Below are positions 27,560 through 36,118 of a DNA stretch of 39,897 bases, piece after piece; the stretch's first letter is position 1; each line of letters begins with the position of its first letter. The translations under genes and the position numbers were made by a program. Under the pieces are notes generated by a model. That model worked only from the letters and a program-made list of their open reading frames with translations, made no database searches and was not told the origin of the DNA. The stretch is from a virus. The stretch is from positions 1 through 39,897 of IMG/VR virus record IMGVR_UViG_3300047094_002208, one strand, 5' to 3'.

Positions 27560-28240
27560 TTAGCGTATTTCAGGGAACAAGCAGTCCTGTATAAAAACAC
27601 GCACATCTTCTTCATCGAGCCCTAAACTAGCCATAACTTTGGGTGTATGCGGGTTTTGTTTTTGATTTTCGCAGTAATAGTTCTGATTAGGTATAGTGTT
27701 TTTATGTGTAAAATTAGATTCGGCTACACAATTCAGATAGTGTCTTATACTACGATTTGCGATATCAAATATCTGATTTAGTTCATTCTCGTCTTGAACG
27801 TTGCCCGCAGCTATCATACTACCAGTAAAAATACGCTCTGCCCAATCTGGTAATTTTCTAGTTTTATTCCACCGTAATTTGGCCGCTTCAGCAGAGAACC
27901 AATCTATTAAGGGATGTTCGTGATCGCCTGCTGGACTGAAATCGTGAAAACAACCGGTAATTTTGTTCTTACCGGCTATTACATCAAATCCATATATTGG
28001 AGCAGGATTATGGATATGTGGAAAAACACAGCAATGCATCATCCAAAGACCTTTTGTTTCTCTGGCATCAACGACATCTATGTGTGCTCTGCGATAACGT
28101 TCGCCACTCCATACGCGATTAACCCAACCAGGCTGGTTAAAACGATCCATGCCAGGCTCATGTATTTCTCTGCCGGTTTCATTAAATTTGTCTTCTAGTA
28201 AATTCTGTATGCCAATTAGTGTATTCCAAACATCACTCAT
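27560..28240 (-). CDS. pcyX: Ferredoxin-dependent bilin reductase, PcyX-type
   Basis: 226 residues matching the PcyA/PebS/PcyX family: LWMMHCCVFPHIHNP, then PIYGFDVIAGKNKITGCFHDFSPAGD (the DxSP region bears the catalytic Asp), then FTGSMIAAGNV and a C-terminal QKQNPHTPKVMASLGL. These enzymes reduce biliverdin, with ferredoxin as electron donor, to coloured bilins. PcyX, described from oceanic phage contigs, makes phycoerythrobilin. It overlaps the heme oxygenase gene by eight bases, so substrate production and reduction are coupled. No phycobiliprotein or phytochrome acceptor is in the window. Confidence 0.88.
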   Translation of the reverse strand: MSDVWNTLIGIQNLLEDKFNETGREIHEPGMDRFNQPGWVNRVWSGERYRRAHIDVVDARETKGLWMMHCCVFPHIHNPAPIYGFDVIAGKNKITGCFHDFSPAGDHEHPLIDWFSAEAAKLRWNKTRKLPDWAERIFTGSMIAAGNVQDENELNQIFDIANRSIRHYLNCVAESNFTHKNTIPNQNYYCENQKQNPHTPKVMASLGLDEEDVRVFIQDCLFPEIR

Positions 28241-28775
28241 CTTTTACCAAAGCTTTCATAATTTTAATTGCCCATTGAAAAGCAACTTTGGCTTCGTCGC
28301 CTAAGTCATCTGTTAACTCTGCTCTTATAGCAGTTTTCAAATTTTCAGCATCTTTGAATTGATAAAAGCGGCCTTGGCCTGGACATTTTTTAGCAATAAT
28401 TTGTCCGCCAAATAAATCACCCATATGACGACAATACAAGTGTGCTTTAACTAAATGACGTCTTTCAGTGTCATAGTTAAGAGCTAGTACATATTGATAA
28501 TATTCAATAGTTTCTGGCAACCACTTAAGATTATGATTATTACCTACTAGTTCGATACAGTCTTGATAGATTTTGTGTGCTCGTTCAATGTCAGGTAAGT
28601 TTTTTAACATACCTTGACTATTTGCCGAAGTTTCTATTCCGTTATAAACGAGAACCATTTGCCAAAGATAGTTAGCATATTCTTCTTTAGTAAATGATCC
28701 TGTTACAAGTTTTTTAGCAAATATAGTTCTTTCTGCGTCTGCATGTAACTCTTTGGTTATTTCACGTAAACTCAT
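28233..28775 (-). CDS. Heme oxygenase
   Basis: 180 residues. The axial heme ligand is H11 (ELHADAE), and the distal-helix GDLFGGQ lies at residues 119-125 in RHMGDLFGGQIIAKKCPG. It splits heme into biliverdin, CO and Fe2+. Its 3' end overlaps pcyX and its 5' end overlaps clpS (ATGA), so the three are co-expressed. Besides feeding PcyX, it would free iron for the phage's many iron enzymes. Confidence 0.93.
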   Translation of the reverse strand: MSLREITKELHADAERTIFAKKLVTGSFTKEEYANYLWQMVLVYNGIETSANSQGMLKNLPDIERAHKIYQDCIELVGNNHNLKWLPETIEYYQYVLALNYDTERRHLVKAHLYCRHMGDLFGGQIIAKKCPGQGRFYQFKDAENLKTAIRAELTDDLGDEAKVAFQWAIKIMKALVKDE

Positions 28776-29077
28776 TCTTCTTCCATTTTAACTTGGAGTG
28801 GGAATCCTTGTGATCTAGCAACTGTGGTTACTTCGACAGCTTTGGCTTCTGCTATGTCGAATGTATAAACACCTGCAATACCACTACCACTATTATGTAT
28901 CTCCATAGTGATCTCTTTTGCAGTTTCTTGGCTATGTTTAAAAACTTCTGTTAATACTTCTATAACGAAATCCATCGGAGTGTAATCGTCGTTTAGAAAT
29001 ATGACTTTCCACTTTTTCGGTTCTTGATATTTTTGTTTAATTTTTTCGTCGATTTTTACATCAGAATCTACTGCCAT
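28772..29077 (-). CDS. clpS: ClpS adaptor of the Clp protease
   Basis: 101 residues from the ATG at 29077, which has a GGAGG site five bases away. The core WKVIFLNDDYTPMDFVIEVL is the ClpS signature: the ND-D-TPM region binds N-degron substrates, and GVYTFDIAEAKA completes the fold. ClpS delivers N-end-rule substrates to ClpAP. A phage copy could steer host proteolysis. Confidence 0.93.
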   Translation of the reverse strand: MAVDSDVKIDEKIKQKYQEPKKWKVIFLNDDYTPMDFVIEVLTEVFKHSQETAKEITMEIHNSGSGIAGVYTFDIAEAKAVEVTTVARSQGFPLQVKMEEE

Positions 29078-29090
29078 CACTGCCTCCATA

Positions 29091-29120
29091 AAAATTAGGG
29101 GAAAGTTAAACTTTCCCCTT
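29091..29120 (-). terminator. Rho-independent terminator after Hsp20
   Basis: GGGGAAAG/CTTTCCCC hairpin followed by TAATTTTT on the minus strand, between Hsp20 and clpS. Confidence 0.8.
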
Positions 29121-29126
29121 ATTATA

Positions 29127-29576
29127 TTACTTAACTTCTACAATGTCAATTACTCGAGCTTTCTTTTCTTCTGGAATAATATATTCAAGGCTAATAGTTA
29201 AGATTCCGTCTTTAATCTCGGCTCCATTTACAACCATATGTTCTGCTAGTTGCCAACTTCTTACAAAACTTCTGCTACTTAAACCTCGGTGTAGGTATTG
29301 TCTAGTTAAAGTTTCGTTAGTTGCTTCTGATTCTCCCCTCACTGTTAGCATGTCTTGTTCAACTTCAACATTTATCTCATGTTTTTTGAAACCAGCAACT
29401 GCTATTTCAATTTGATAATGTGTGTCGTCAGTTTTAACAATATTATGCGGAGGATAGTTAGTAGATAACTGATTTGCAAATCTTGATTCGAAAGTATCGA
29501 ACAATCTGTCAAATCCTACTAAAGCTTTGTTTAATGCTGTTGTATCAAAACGTGCTACTGTACCATTCATTGTCAT
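29127..29576 (-). CDS. Small heat-shock protein (Hsp20/IbpA-like)
   Basis: 149 residues from the ATG at 29576, which has an AAGGAG site; the ORF runs eight codons further upstream. An N-terminal ALVGFDRLFD leads into an alpha-crystallin domain (about 45-135) with YQIEIAVAGF, DMLTVRGE and a beta-8 DGILTISLEY. It holds unfolded proteins for refolding by DnaK, which is encoded directly upstream. Its leader TCTTGCTTAATTTAAGGAGAAA closely repeats that of dnaK. Confidence 0.92.
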   Translation of the reverse strand: MTMNGTVARFDTTALNKALVGFDRLFDTFESRFANQLSTNYPPHNIVKTDDTHYQIEIAVAGFKKHEINVEVEQDMLTVRGESEATNETLTRQYLHRGLSSRSFVRSWQLAEHMVVNGAEIKDGILTISLEYIIPEEKKARVIDIVEVK

Positions 29577-29637
29577 TTGATTTCTCCTTAAATTAAGCAA
29601 GATACAATATTTGACCCAAAGGCGTCAAATATAAGTC

Positions 29638-31515
29638 TTAAGTGGTTTCCTTGAATTCTGCATCAACTACAACTTCGTCGGAATTTCCACTTGAAGATTC
29701 GGTTTTACTTTTCGCTGTTGCAATGATTTGTTGAACTTCGAAAAGCTTTGAAATACATTCATTAATTTTTTCTTTATCTGTGCCTTTATGTGCCTCTTCT
29801 GCTGCCTGACAAGCCTCGTTAATCTTTGTTTTTTCTTCTTCGGTAAGATTTGATTCTACTTCTTTCATATCATTACGAAGATTATGTACTATACCTTCGG
29901 CGTTGTTACGTGCCTCGATTAATTCACGTTGTTTACGATCCTCTTCTGCATTAACTTCTGCATCTTGTACCATACGTTCGATTTCTTCAGCAGTTAAACC
30001 ACTGTCACTCTTAATGGTAATCTTATTTTCCTTACCTGTGTTTTTATCTTTAGCACTAACATGCATAATGCCGTTGGCATCGATATCAATTGTAACTTCG
30101 ATTTGAGGAACACCTCTACGTGCAGGTGCAATACCTTCTAAGTTAAATTCGCCTAATGATTTATTATAAGCGAACATTTCACGCTCACCCTGTGCAATTT
30201 TGATAGTAACTGCTGGCTGATTATCTTCCGCAGTACTAAACACTTGACTAGCTTTGGTAGGAATAGTTGTATTCTTAGTAATTAATTTAGTAAAGATACC
30301 GCCCATAGTTTCAATACCAAGACTTAATGGAGTGACATCTAATAGTAGAACGTCTTTACGATCTCCTCCTAGCACAGCACCTTGTACCGCAGCACCAGCA
30401 GCCACTGCCTCATCAGGGTTAACATCTTTGCGTGGTGTCTTGCCAAATAGTTTTTCAACTTCTTCTTGCACCTTAGGCATACGTGTTTGACCACCAACTA
30501 AAATAACTTCATCGATATCGGCGGCAGTTACTTTTGCATCATTTAATGCTTGACGACAAGGAGCAAGACTACGTTGAATCAAATCTTCGACTAAGCTCTC
30601 TAATTTTGCACGAGTTACTTTAATATTAAGATGTTTAGGACCTGTAGCATCTGCGGTAATATAAGGAAGGTTAACGTCAGTTTGTGTGCTATTACTTAAT
30701 TCAATCTTTGTACGTTCTGCTGCTTCTTTTAGACGCTGTAGTGCCATAACGTCTTTACTCAAATCAATTCCTTGTTCCTTTTTAAATTCGGAAACAAGAT
30801 GATCCATAATACGATTATCAAAATCTTCGCCACCAAGGAATGTATCACCATTTGTGCTTAGTACTTCGATTTGTTTATCGCCATCTACATTGGCGATTTC
30901 AATAATGGAAACATCAAAAGTACCACCACCTAGATCATAAACAGCAACTTTACGATCTTTCTTGTCAGTCTTATCTACACCATATGCAAGAGCTGCTGCG
31001 GTAGGCTCGTTAATAATACGTAGAACTTCTAATCCAGCAATCTTACCAGCATCTTTAGTTGCTTGACGTTGACTGTCGTTGAAGTATGCAGGTACGGTGA
31101 TAACTGCTTGAGTAACTTCTGCACCAAGATAGTCTTCAGCAGTTTTTTTCATTTTACGTAGAACTTCTGCTGAAATTTGAGGAGGTGCTAATTCTTTGTC
31201 GTTAGCACGAATCCATGCATCGCCATTTTTAGCCTCTGTGATTTCGTAAGGCATCAAATCGATATCTTTTTGTACTGCTTGTTCTTTAAATTTGCGGCCG
31301 ATTAAACGCTTGGCTGCATAGATTGTGTTTTTAGGATTAGTTACTGCTTGACGTTTAGCTGGTGCTCCAACTAAAATTTCTTCGTTTGTGTATGCGACGA
31401 TACTTGGAGTAGTTCTGGCACCTTCACTGTTTTCAATAATTTTAACTGTGCCATTTTCAATTACTGCTACACAACTGTTTGTTGTACCCAAATCGATACC
31501 AATGATTTTGCTCAT
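29638..31515 (-). CDS. dnaK: DnaK (Hsp70) chaperone
   Basis: 625 residues, full length (E. coli 638). ATPase-domain signatures [25 protein letters not shown] and [11 protein letters not shown] are intact, followed by a linker [19 protein letters not shown] and the substrate domain to a short acidic C-terminus ending FKETT. No DnaJ or GrpE gene is present in the window, so host cochaperones must serve. The nearby IscU carries an LPPVK motif that HscA/Hsp70 chaperones bind. AAGGAG site. Confidence 0.98.
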   Translation of the reverse strand: MSKIIGIDLGTTNSCVAVIENGTVKIIENSEGARTTPSIVAYTNEEILVGAPAKRQAVTNPKNTIYAAKRLIGRKFKEQAVQKDIDLMPYEITEAKNGDAWIRANDKELAPPQISAEVLRKMKKTAEDYLGAEVTQAVITVPAYFNDSQRQATKDAGKIAGLEVLRIINEPTAAALAYGVDKTDKKDRKVAVYDLGGGTFDVSIIEIANVDGDKQIEVLSTNGDTFLGGEDFDNRIMDHLVSEFKKEQGIDLSKDVMALQRLKEAAERTKIELSNSTQTDVNLPYITADATGPKHLNIKVTRAKLESLVEDLIQRSLAPCRQALNDAKVTAADIDEVILVGGQTRMPKVQEEVEKLFGKTPRKDVNPDEAVAAGAAVQGAVLGGDRKDVLLLDVTPLSLGIETMGGIFTKLITKNTTIPTKASQVFSTAEDNQPAVTIKIAQGEREMFAYNKSLGEFNLEGIAPARRGVPQIEVTIDIDANGIMHVSAKDKNTGKENKITIKSDSGLTAEEIERMVQDAEVNAEEDRKQRELIEARNNAEGIVHNLRNDMKEVESNLTEEEKTKINEACQAAEEAHKGTDKEKINECISKLFEVQQIIATAKSKTESSSGNSDEVVVDAEFKETT

Positions 31516-31589
31516 ACATTTTCTCCTTAATTAAGCAAGATTGTTTGGACTCATGTCCTTTGTATAACCCGTATGGCGATATACAATTT

Positions 31590-31597
31590 TATTTATC
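31590..31597 (-). promoter_or_regulatory. Late-type box GATAAATA upstream of dnaK
   Basis: Lies about 75 bases before the dnaK ATG, over the end of the exonuclease gene. It suggests late expression of the chaperones. Confidence 0.45.
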
Positions 31598-32174
31598 TCT
31601 GATTAGCCAAGGGCTGAATCAGTTTTCCATTAAATTGTGTGCTGCTGCGTAACCTTTGAAATACATTTTGTACGCCTACTGCTTGATTCCAAGCATCTTC
31701 TAAAGCATGGTGTTTAAGCACTGGAGGTCTTTGAGGGTCAATCCCTAAATCAAAAAGCGTCCTAGTATCCCTAACTTCCCAGAAGTTCCAAGGGACTGCC
31801 TTATTAAGTTTTCTAAAAACGTTTTCGCAAATAACAATGTCAAAAGCGGCACCATGACTCCAAACACGCTTGGCTCCCCAACAAAATTTATACAATTGAT
31901 TAAATGCTTCTCTTATATGAATTCGATTGTCTGTACTGAAAGCTTCTTCCTGTGCTTCTTTACTTTGTTTACTCCACCATTCTAATGTATCTTCGCTTAC
32001 ATCTAAGCCTAGTGCATCACAACTATCTAAGTCTACTTTTAGATAAAACTTCTCGCAAGTAGAATTATCGATATCGTTGTTGAACGGATCAAATTTTACA
32101 GCACCGATAGTTAATATCGATGCATTTGTTGAAGTAGACAAGGTCTCCAAATCTATCATTATATCAGATAGCAT
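31593..32174 (-). CDS. DEDDh 3'-5' exonuclease, DexA-like
   Basis: 193 residues. The first motif is D8-x-E10 (MIDLETLS), the second includes HGAAFDIVICENVF, and the third HHALEDAWNQA has the H-x(4)-D of DEDDh nucleases. Together with TNASILTIGAVKFDP, this fits the T4 DexA-type exonucleases, which degrade single-stranded DNA or RNA ends. The start may be internal (Met6). Confidence 0.85.
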   Translation of the reverse strand: MLSDIMIDLETLSTSTNASILTIGAVKFDPFNNDIDNSTCEKFYLKVDLDSCDALGLDVSEDTLEWWSKQSKEAQEEAFSTDNRIHIREAFNQLYKFCWGAKRVWSHGAAFDIVICENVFRKLNKAVPWNFWEVRDTRTLFDLGIDPQRPPVLKHHALEDAWNQAVGVQNVFQRLRSSTQFNGKLIQPLANQR

Positions 32175-32213
32175 AAATTCTTTCTAAAATTTTATTGTAC
32201 TAGATTTTGTTAA

Positions 32214-32438
32214 TTAAAACAACTTTTTTGGTAATTGTTCTTTTTCTAATTTCTTTAAGAAACGTGCTCTGCCAGCAGCTTTTTTACGCTTTCGAGCAGT
32301 TGTGGGTTTTTCGTAATGTTCTTTCTTTTGAAGAGCTTTTAATGCTCCGCCTTCTTCGACTTTGTTTTTTAATTTTCTTAGAGCCTTGTTTACATCGTCT
32401 CCATCTCTAAGGATTACTGTAGTTCCTTTTTTAGGCAT
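32214..32438 (-). CDS. rpsU: Ribosomal protein bS21
   Basis: 74 residues from the ATG at 32438, which has a GAGGAAG site and overlaps the preceding stop. VNKALRKLKNKVEEGG followed by HYEKPTTARKRKKAAGRARF is the bS21 core. bS21 sits on the 30S platform near the anti-Shine-Dalgarno, and phage copies may alter which mRNAs are translated. It fits the window's large set of translation genes. Confidence 0.93.
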   Translation of the reverse strand: MPKKGTTVILRDGDDVNKALRKLKNKVEEGGALKALQKKEHYEKPTTARKRKKAAGRARFLKKLEKEQLPKKLF

Positions 32439-32832
32439 CGTCTTCCTCGTCATCTCCATTTAAAACTTCTAATACCCAGTCCAAATTAAAAATCCTATTC
32501 CTACTTATTAAAGACCAAGGAGTAGATTCGTCACTAGTTAGGTAGTAAGAATTTGGTTGAATCAGCAAAAGCGATATAAACAATTTTGTTTGATAATCAC
32601 AATTATCTATATCTACAATAATGAAATCTGCAATCTTGCCTACACTTAACAGCCAATCGATGTCAGTTTCTGTATCATCAAAAATGTAAACATTAACATC
32701 GTCATCTATTTGTTTTAGATTATGCTGAAATTGAATTTTCAGTTTGGCACTAGGTTTCACCAAAAGGTACGAAATATTCGAATTATATAATCTGTCAGGT
32801 GCTGTGATTAAATTAATTTTTCCAATATGCAT
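32431..32832 (-). CDS. Protein of unknown function
   Basis: 133 residues with alternating beta-strands and helices (VNVYIFDDTETDIDW, ADFIIVDIDNCD) that suggest a Rossmann-like or receiver-like fold, and a very acidic C-terminus (NGDDEEDDA). It overlaps rpsU by eight bases. No family recognised. Confidence 0.6.
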   Translation of the reverse strand: MHIGKINLITAPDRLYNSNISYLLVKPSAKLKIQFQHNLKQIDDDVNVYIFDDTETDIDWLLSVGKIADFIIVDIDNCDYQTKLFISLLLIQPNSYYLTSDESTPWSLISRNRIFNLDWVLEVLNGDDEEDDA

Positions 32833-32839
32833 CTTTTAC

Positions 32840-34420
32840 TTAGCTTTGATTTTTCTTAATTTGCTGCCAAATTGATTCTTGATTCTGTTCTTGGTTCTGA
32901 ACATATGTTATTTTATCAGCAGTTTTTTCTTCGTCAAATTTTTCTATGGTTTCCCAAGGAAGATGATCAATTAAACCTTTTTCATATAATGCTCGTTGTC
33001 TTTTAATTGTGTCATTAGGATTTTCTAATTTCCATTGACGTTTTGCATCTGTGTCTTCGGGATCATCCTGCTCATCTATAACTCTTTGAGTCCAAGTTTC
33101 TTCATTTTCTAAAACAGGCATACTATTAATAATGTCCTGTTCTAACTTAGCATCTCCTTCTATAGGACGTTGCATAGGGAAAGGATATGGTTCTTGATTC
33201 TCTTCGAACAAGTTATCAGTTTTAACTATATCGCCTTTAGGAAGATCTTCTTCGGCTTGTTCACGTAATTGAGCAATTTGCTCATCAGTCAATGGACCAT
33301 CATCGGCTTCATATTTGCCTTCGTCTATTTCTTTGGCCGTTTCTCTTAAATGAGCGAAGAAAGCATCAACTTCTGGATTGCCTGATTTATTATATTCACA
33401 TTCTTTATCAGGACAGAATGTATCAATACCAGGAGCGACAATTAAATGCTTGCCACAATGTGGACAAGGACCAGGACTTGTATATTCTACACGTTGAGAT
33501 TCAACTATTGGCTCTGCGGATTCTTCGACGGGTTGTTCGATAGGTTGTTCAACCACGGGTTCATTTCCAACCACAGGTCCACCCACAGGTACACTATCAG
33601 GTGCGGTAATAATATCGGCAGCAGCATCTTCTTCCTCCTTGACTCGTCTAAAGTATTGGAAACTATACTGACTAGCTAATAACATCACAACTGCCAGTGG
33701 ATCAAAAATGATAACAATTAAAATTATTACCCAACGTACAGCACGTTCTAAAACATTTTGATCCGGATTATCACCATAAAGTAAAGCCGCAATATATTTA
33801 ATCGGGCCTACTTCGGCTTCTACTTTGCGTAACTCGCTAGCGATTGGAGCACGTTCAACGTTTAATGCTGCAATAGCTTTTTGACTCTTTGCAATATCTG
33901 CTTGTAAGCTGGCACGTTCTTTGGCCTGTGCTTTACGAATTTGTACTGCACGTTCTGCACCACGTTCATCGTCACTGCGACTTAGTCTAGCATCGACCTG
34001 TGCATCCATTTGCAGTAGTGCTTTTTTAGCAACATCAATGTTATCACGTTCTGTTTTAATCTTTTCATCTATTAATGCGACTTTGGCAACAACATCGCCT
34101 GTAGGTACTGCTTGATCTAAATGGGCCTTGGACAAATAACCAAAGATACCCATGGATGTAATTACCATTAAAATGGTAACTGCAATTAATAGATATGCCT
34201 TAATTAATCTTGGTGCAATGAACCAGTTTTGTTTTAACCAAACAGTGGCTACTAATTTGCTGAGTTCAAGCACTATTCCCATAATAGCAATAGGAATCGC
34301 CGCGGCGGCGAAAATACTAATCAGTCCTGCGACTGAATAGTAAACTGCAACAGCAGAAATGGAAAGGCCGCTTAATAAGGCAAGCCATGCTATACCTTTA
34401 TCGGCAAATGTAATTTTCAT
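32840..34420 (-). CDS. Polytopic membrane protein with coiled coil and zinc ribbon
   Basis: 526 residues. Four N-terminal transmembrane helices are visible (about residues 10-100), then a coiled coil (about 110-210), a further helix (about 230-255), and a long hydrophilic tail. The tail has a CPHCGKHLIV...CPDKEC zinc ribbon (about 318-342) and many acidic residues. The N-terminus resembles a conserved membrane protein that I associate with marine T4-type phages; its function is unknown. GATAAATA lies six bases before the ATG. Confidence 0.65.
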   Translation of the reverse strand: MKITFADKGIAWLALLSGLSISAVAVYYSVAGLISIFAAAAIPIAIMGIVLELSKLVATVWLKQNWFIAPRLIKAYLLIAVTILMVITSMGIFGYLSKAHLDQAVPTGDVVAKVALIDEKIKTERDNIDVAKKALLQMDAQVDARLSRSDDERGAERAVQIRKAQAKERASLQADIAKSQKAIAALNVERAPIASELRKVEAEVGPIKYIAALLYGDNPDQNVLERAVRWVIILIVIIFDPLAVVMLLASQYSFQYFRRVKEEEDAAADIITAPDSVPVGGPVVGNEPVVEQPIEQPVEESAEPIVESQRVEYTSPGPCPHCGKHLIVAPGIDTFCPDKECEYNKSGNPEVDAFFAHLRETAKEIDEGKYEADDGPLTDEQIAQLREQAEEDLPKGDIVKTDNLFEENQEPYPFPMQRPIEGDAKLEQDIINSMPVLENEETWTQRVIDEQDDPEDTDAKRQWKLENPNDTIKRQRALYEKGLIDHLPWETIEKFDEEKTADKITYVQNQEQNQESIWQQIKKNQS

Positions 34421-34422
34421 AG

Positions 34423-34830
34423 TCAATATTTATCGATAAAATTCCAACTATTTGTTGTATTATTATAACAGGCAGTATCTTGAAAACTTTTTTCGTCTGC
34501 ACCGAACCTTACCCAACTATGTACTCTGCGGCAAATGTTGCCACTACCTGGATAAGTGTAAACGATTCTAGTTTTGCCCTGTGCATCTGTTCTATGATTA
34601 AACCATTCGACCAGTTCACCATTTTCTAGATTGTTCAATGCATGATATACACTTTGAGTATGCATTGCTGCATCTTCAGGTTTTAATCTTTTTGAAAACC
34701 ATTTAGTAATGTTAAAGAAAAATCCAGGAAGATTGTCAGAACGTTGCCAATTTTCGTAAACTGGTGTTTCCCAACTTTGAGCAAAACTATTGGTACATAC
34801 TAGGATGAGGCACAATTTCGTAAGTACCAT
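34423..34830 (-). CDS. Small secreted protein, surface-antigen-like C-terminus
   Basis: 135 residues from the ATG at 34830, chosen because it starts a clean signal peptide (MVLTKLCLILVCTNSFA). The C-terminal half (WFNHRTD, YPGSGNICRRVHSW, DTACYNNTTNSWNF) resembles the C-terminal fold of 17-kDa-type surface antigens, where Arg/Cys motifs recur. It overlaps the lipoprotein gene upstream. The late box of the next gene lies over its 3' end. Confidence 0.55.
   Translation of the reverse strand: MVLTKLCLILVCTNSFAQSWETPVYENWQRSDNLPGFFFNITKWFSKRLKPEDAAMHTQSVYHALNNLENGELVEWFNHRTDAQGKTRIVYTYPGSGNICRRVHSWVRFGADEKSFQDTACYNNTTNSWNFIDKY
34427..34434 (-). promoter_or_regulatory. Late-type box GATAAATA
   Basis: Lies six bases before the ATG at 34420 of the polytopic membrane protein, with no Shine-Dalgarno between. 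Confidence 0.5.
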
Positions 34831-35128
34831 CAAATTTTTTGCAGGCATATCCTCTCCGTTCTACTGGTCGATTATTAAGTGTCATAAAATATTTGTATTC
34901 GCCACAATTTTGTGCCATACCACTTTGTGCATGAAACAATCTGTCTACCTGATTATCATTACACTTCATAACCTCGATAGTTCTCTCATCCTGAACTTGT
35001 CCGTGTTTACCTTTAATGACCACTGTTTCCGATTTAAGGTCGCAGTATTGTTCAGATTGAGCACGTGGAGAATATGTAGTGCAAGCCGCGAGACTCACAC
35101 TACATACTAGAACAAGATAGCGTACCAT
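34787..35128 (-). CDS. Small lipoprotein
   Basis: 113 residues with a signal peptide and lipobox (SLAAC, cysteine 16). The mature part has four more cysteines and ends FDGTYEIVPHPSMYQ. It overlaps the LPP20-like gene (TAATG) upstream and the secreted protein downstream, forming a three-gene envelope operon. Confidence 0.7.
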   Translation of the reverse strand: MVRYLVLVCSVSLAACTTYSPRAQSEQYCDLKSETVVIKGKHGQVQDERTIEVMKCNDNQVDRLFHAQSGMAQNCGEYKYFMTLNNRPVERRGYACKKFDGTYEIVPHPSMYQ

Positions 35129-35724
35129 TATTTTCTCGCTTGTTCAAGAACTTCTCTAGCAGTTTCGTCTACAGTTTTGCCTGCTACTCGATTCTGTAGT
35201 TTGACCTGTTTGCTTTGATCATATTGTGCTGCCATAGTTTCTACATCTTTTTTACTAATTTTCATTAGTACAAAAGCACGATAGTTTCTTAGTTCTGGAT
35301 TCCAAATTACCATCTTCTTTTCTAGACCATAAGTTCTAAGAACACTTTCTGCAATAAGGTTAACAATAACATCTTGTGATTCGGCACGACCAATAGGAGC
35401 ATCTGGAGAACCAGATTCACCATATACCAAAGTTGTGCGGTTGTTCATTTCACCGTTGACTCGGTCTACAATTTTGGCCTTTGCTTTCAGCGTAGCTTTT
35501 TTCAATGCCATTTCCATACTTGGACTAACATCTTCTGCTACTGCATAAAACATGCCTTCTCGATCCCAAAACTTTAATCCTTTAGATTCAGTTCCAGTAT
35601 CGGCATGTTCTAGATACCAAGTGGGTACTTGTTTCTTTTCAACATTTTCGGTTTGAAGAGTACTCATGCTTGAACAAGCGGTAAGGGTAAGTGCTACAGT
35701 AGTAACTACAAATGCCTTTTTCAT
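35128..35724 (-). CDS. LPP20-like lipoprotein
   Basis: 198 residues from the ATG at 35724, which has an AAAGG site and begins a lipoprotein signal (MKKAFVVTTVALTLTACSS). The mature protein has a WYLEH motif near its start, an alanine-rich helix (ALKKATLKAKAKIVDR) and YRAFVLMKISK, as in LPP20/LpoB-related outer-membrane lipoproteins. A consensus-like promoter lies upstream. Confidence 0.65.
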   Translation of the reverse strand: MKKAFVVTTVALTLTACSSMSTLQTENVEKKQVPTWYLEHADTGTESKGLKFWDREGMFYAVAEDVSPSMEMALKKATLKAKAKIVDRVNGEMNNRTTLVYGESGSPDAPIGRAESQDVIVNLIAESVLRTYGLEKKMVIWNPELRNYRAFVLMKISKKDVETMAAQYDQSKQVKLQNRVAGKTVDETAREVLEQARK

Positions 35725-35743
35725 ATGTGCCTTTCTGTGTGTT

Positions 35744-35799
35744 AAAAATAAAAAACCTTCTACAGTACATATAATACTATAGAAGGTTTCAAATGTCAA
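35744..35799 (-). promoter_or_regulatory. Overlapping terminator and sigma70 promoter
   Basis: TTGACA (35799-35794), 17 bases, TATTAT (35776-35771) would drive the lipoprotein operon. The same bases hold an ACCTTCTA/TAGAAGGT hairpin with a T-run that ends the upstream lysis-gene transcript. Confidence 0.7.
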
Positions 35800-35809
35800 C
35801 AACTTTTGG

Positions 35810-36118
35810 TTATTTAAAGAAAATCAACATCATTAATACACTTTGAATGATAAATCCAAAACCAATTGTTGCAACATTGAGCATATCTTTGATAATCACT
35901 GCCTTGGCAAATAGCAAAGTCAATGCACCCCAAGTAAGTAAAACCAAATCTACACTAGGTAGTTTATCTGTAAGACTCATGCTAACTGCTAACAAACTAG
36001 GAATAGTTGCAGCATGTAACATGATATTGGCCAACCAAGCCATAGTTTCTGAACTAATTACACCAATTCGTTTAGTAAACACAAATTTAGTGTGTTCGAT
36101 CCATCTATTAACTCTTGA
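35810..36118 (-). CDS. Three-helix membrane protein, possible holin
   Basis: 102 residues from the ATG at 36118, which has an AGGGA site. Three hydrophobic helices are visible after a basic N-terminus (MSRVNRWIEHTKF). It overlaps the endolysin gene by 11 bases, and that neighbourhood makes a holin role plausible. Confidence 0.55.
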   Translation of the reverse strand, partial: SRVNRWIEHTKFVFTKRIGVISSETMAWLANIMLHAATIPSLLAVSMSLTDKLPSVDLVLLTWGALTLLFAKAVIIKDMLNVATIGFGFIIQSVLMMLIFFK

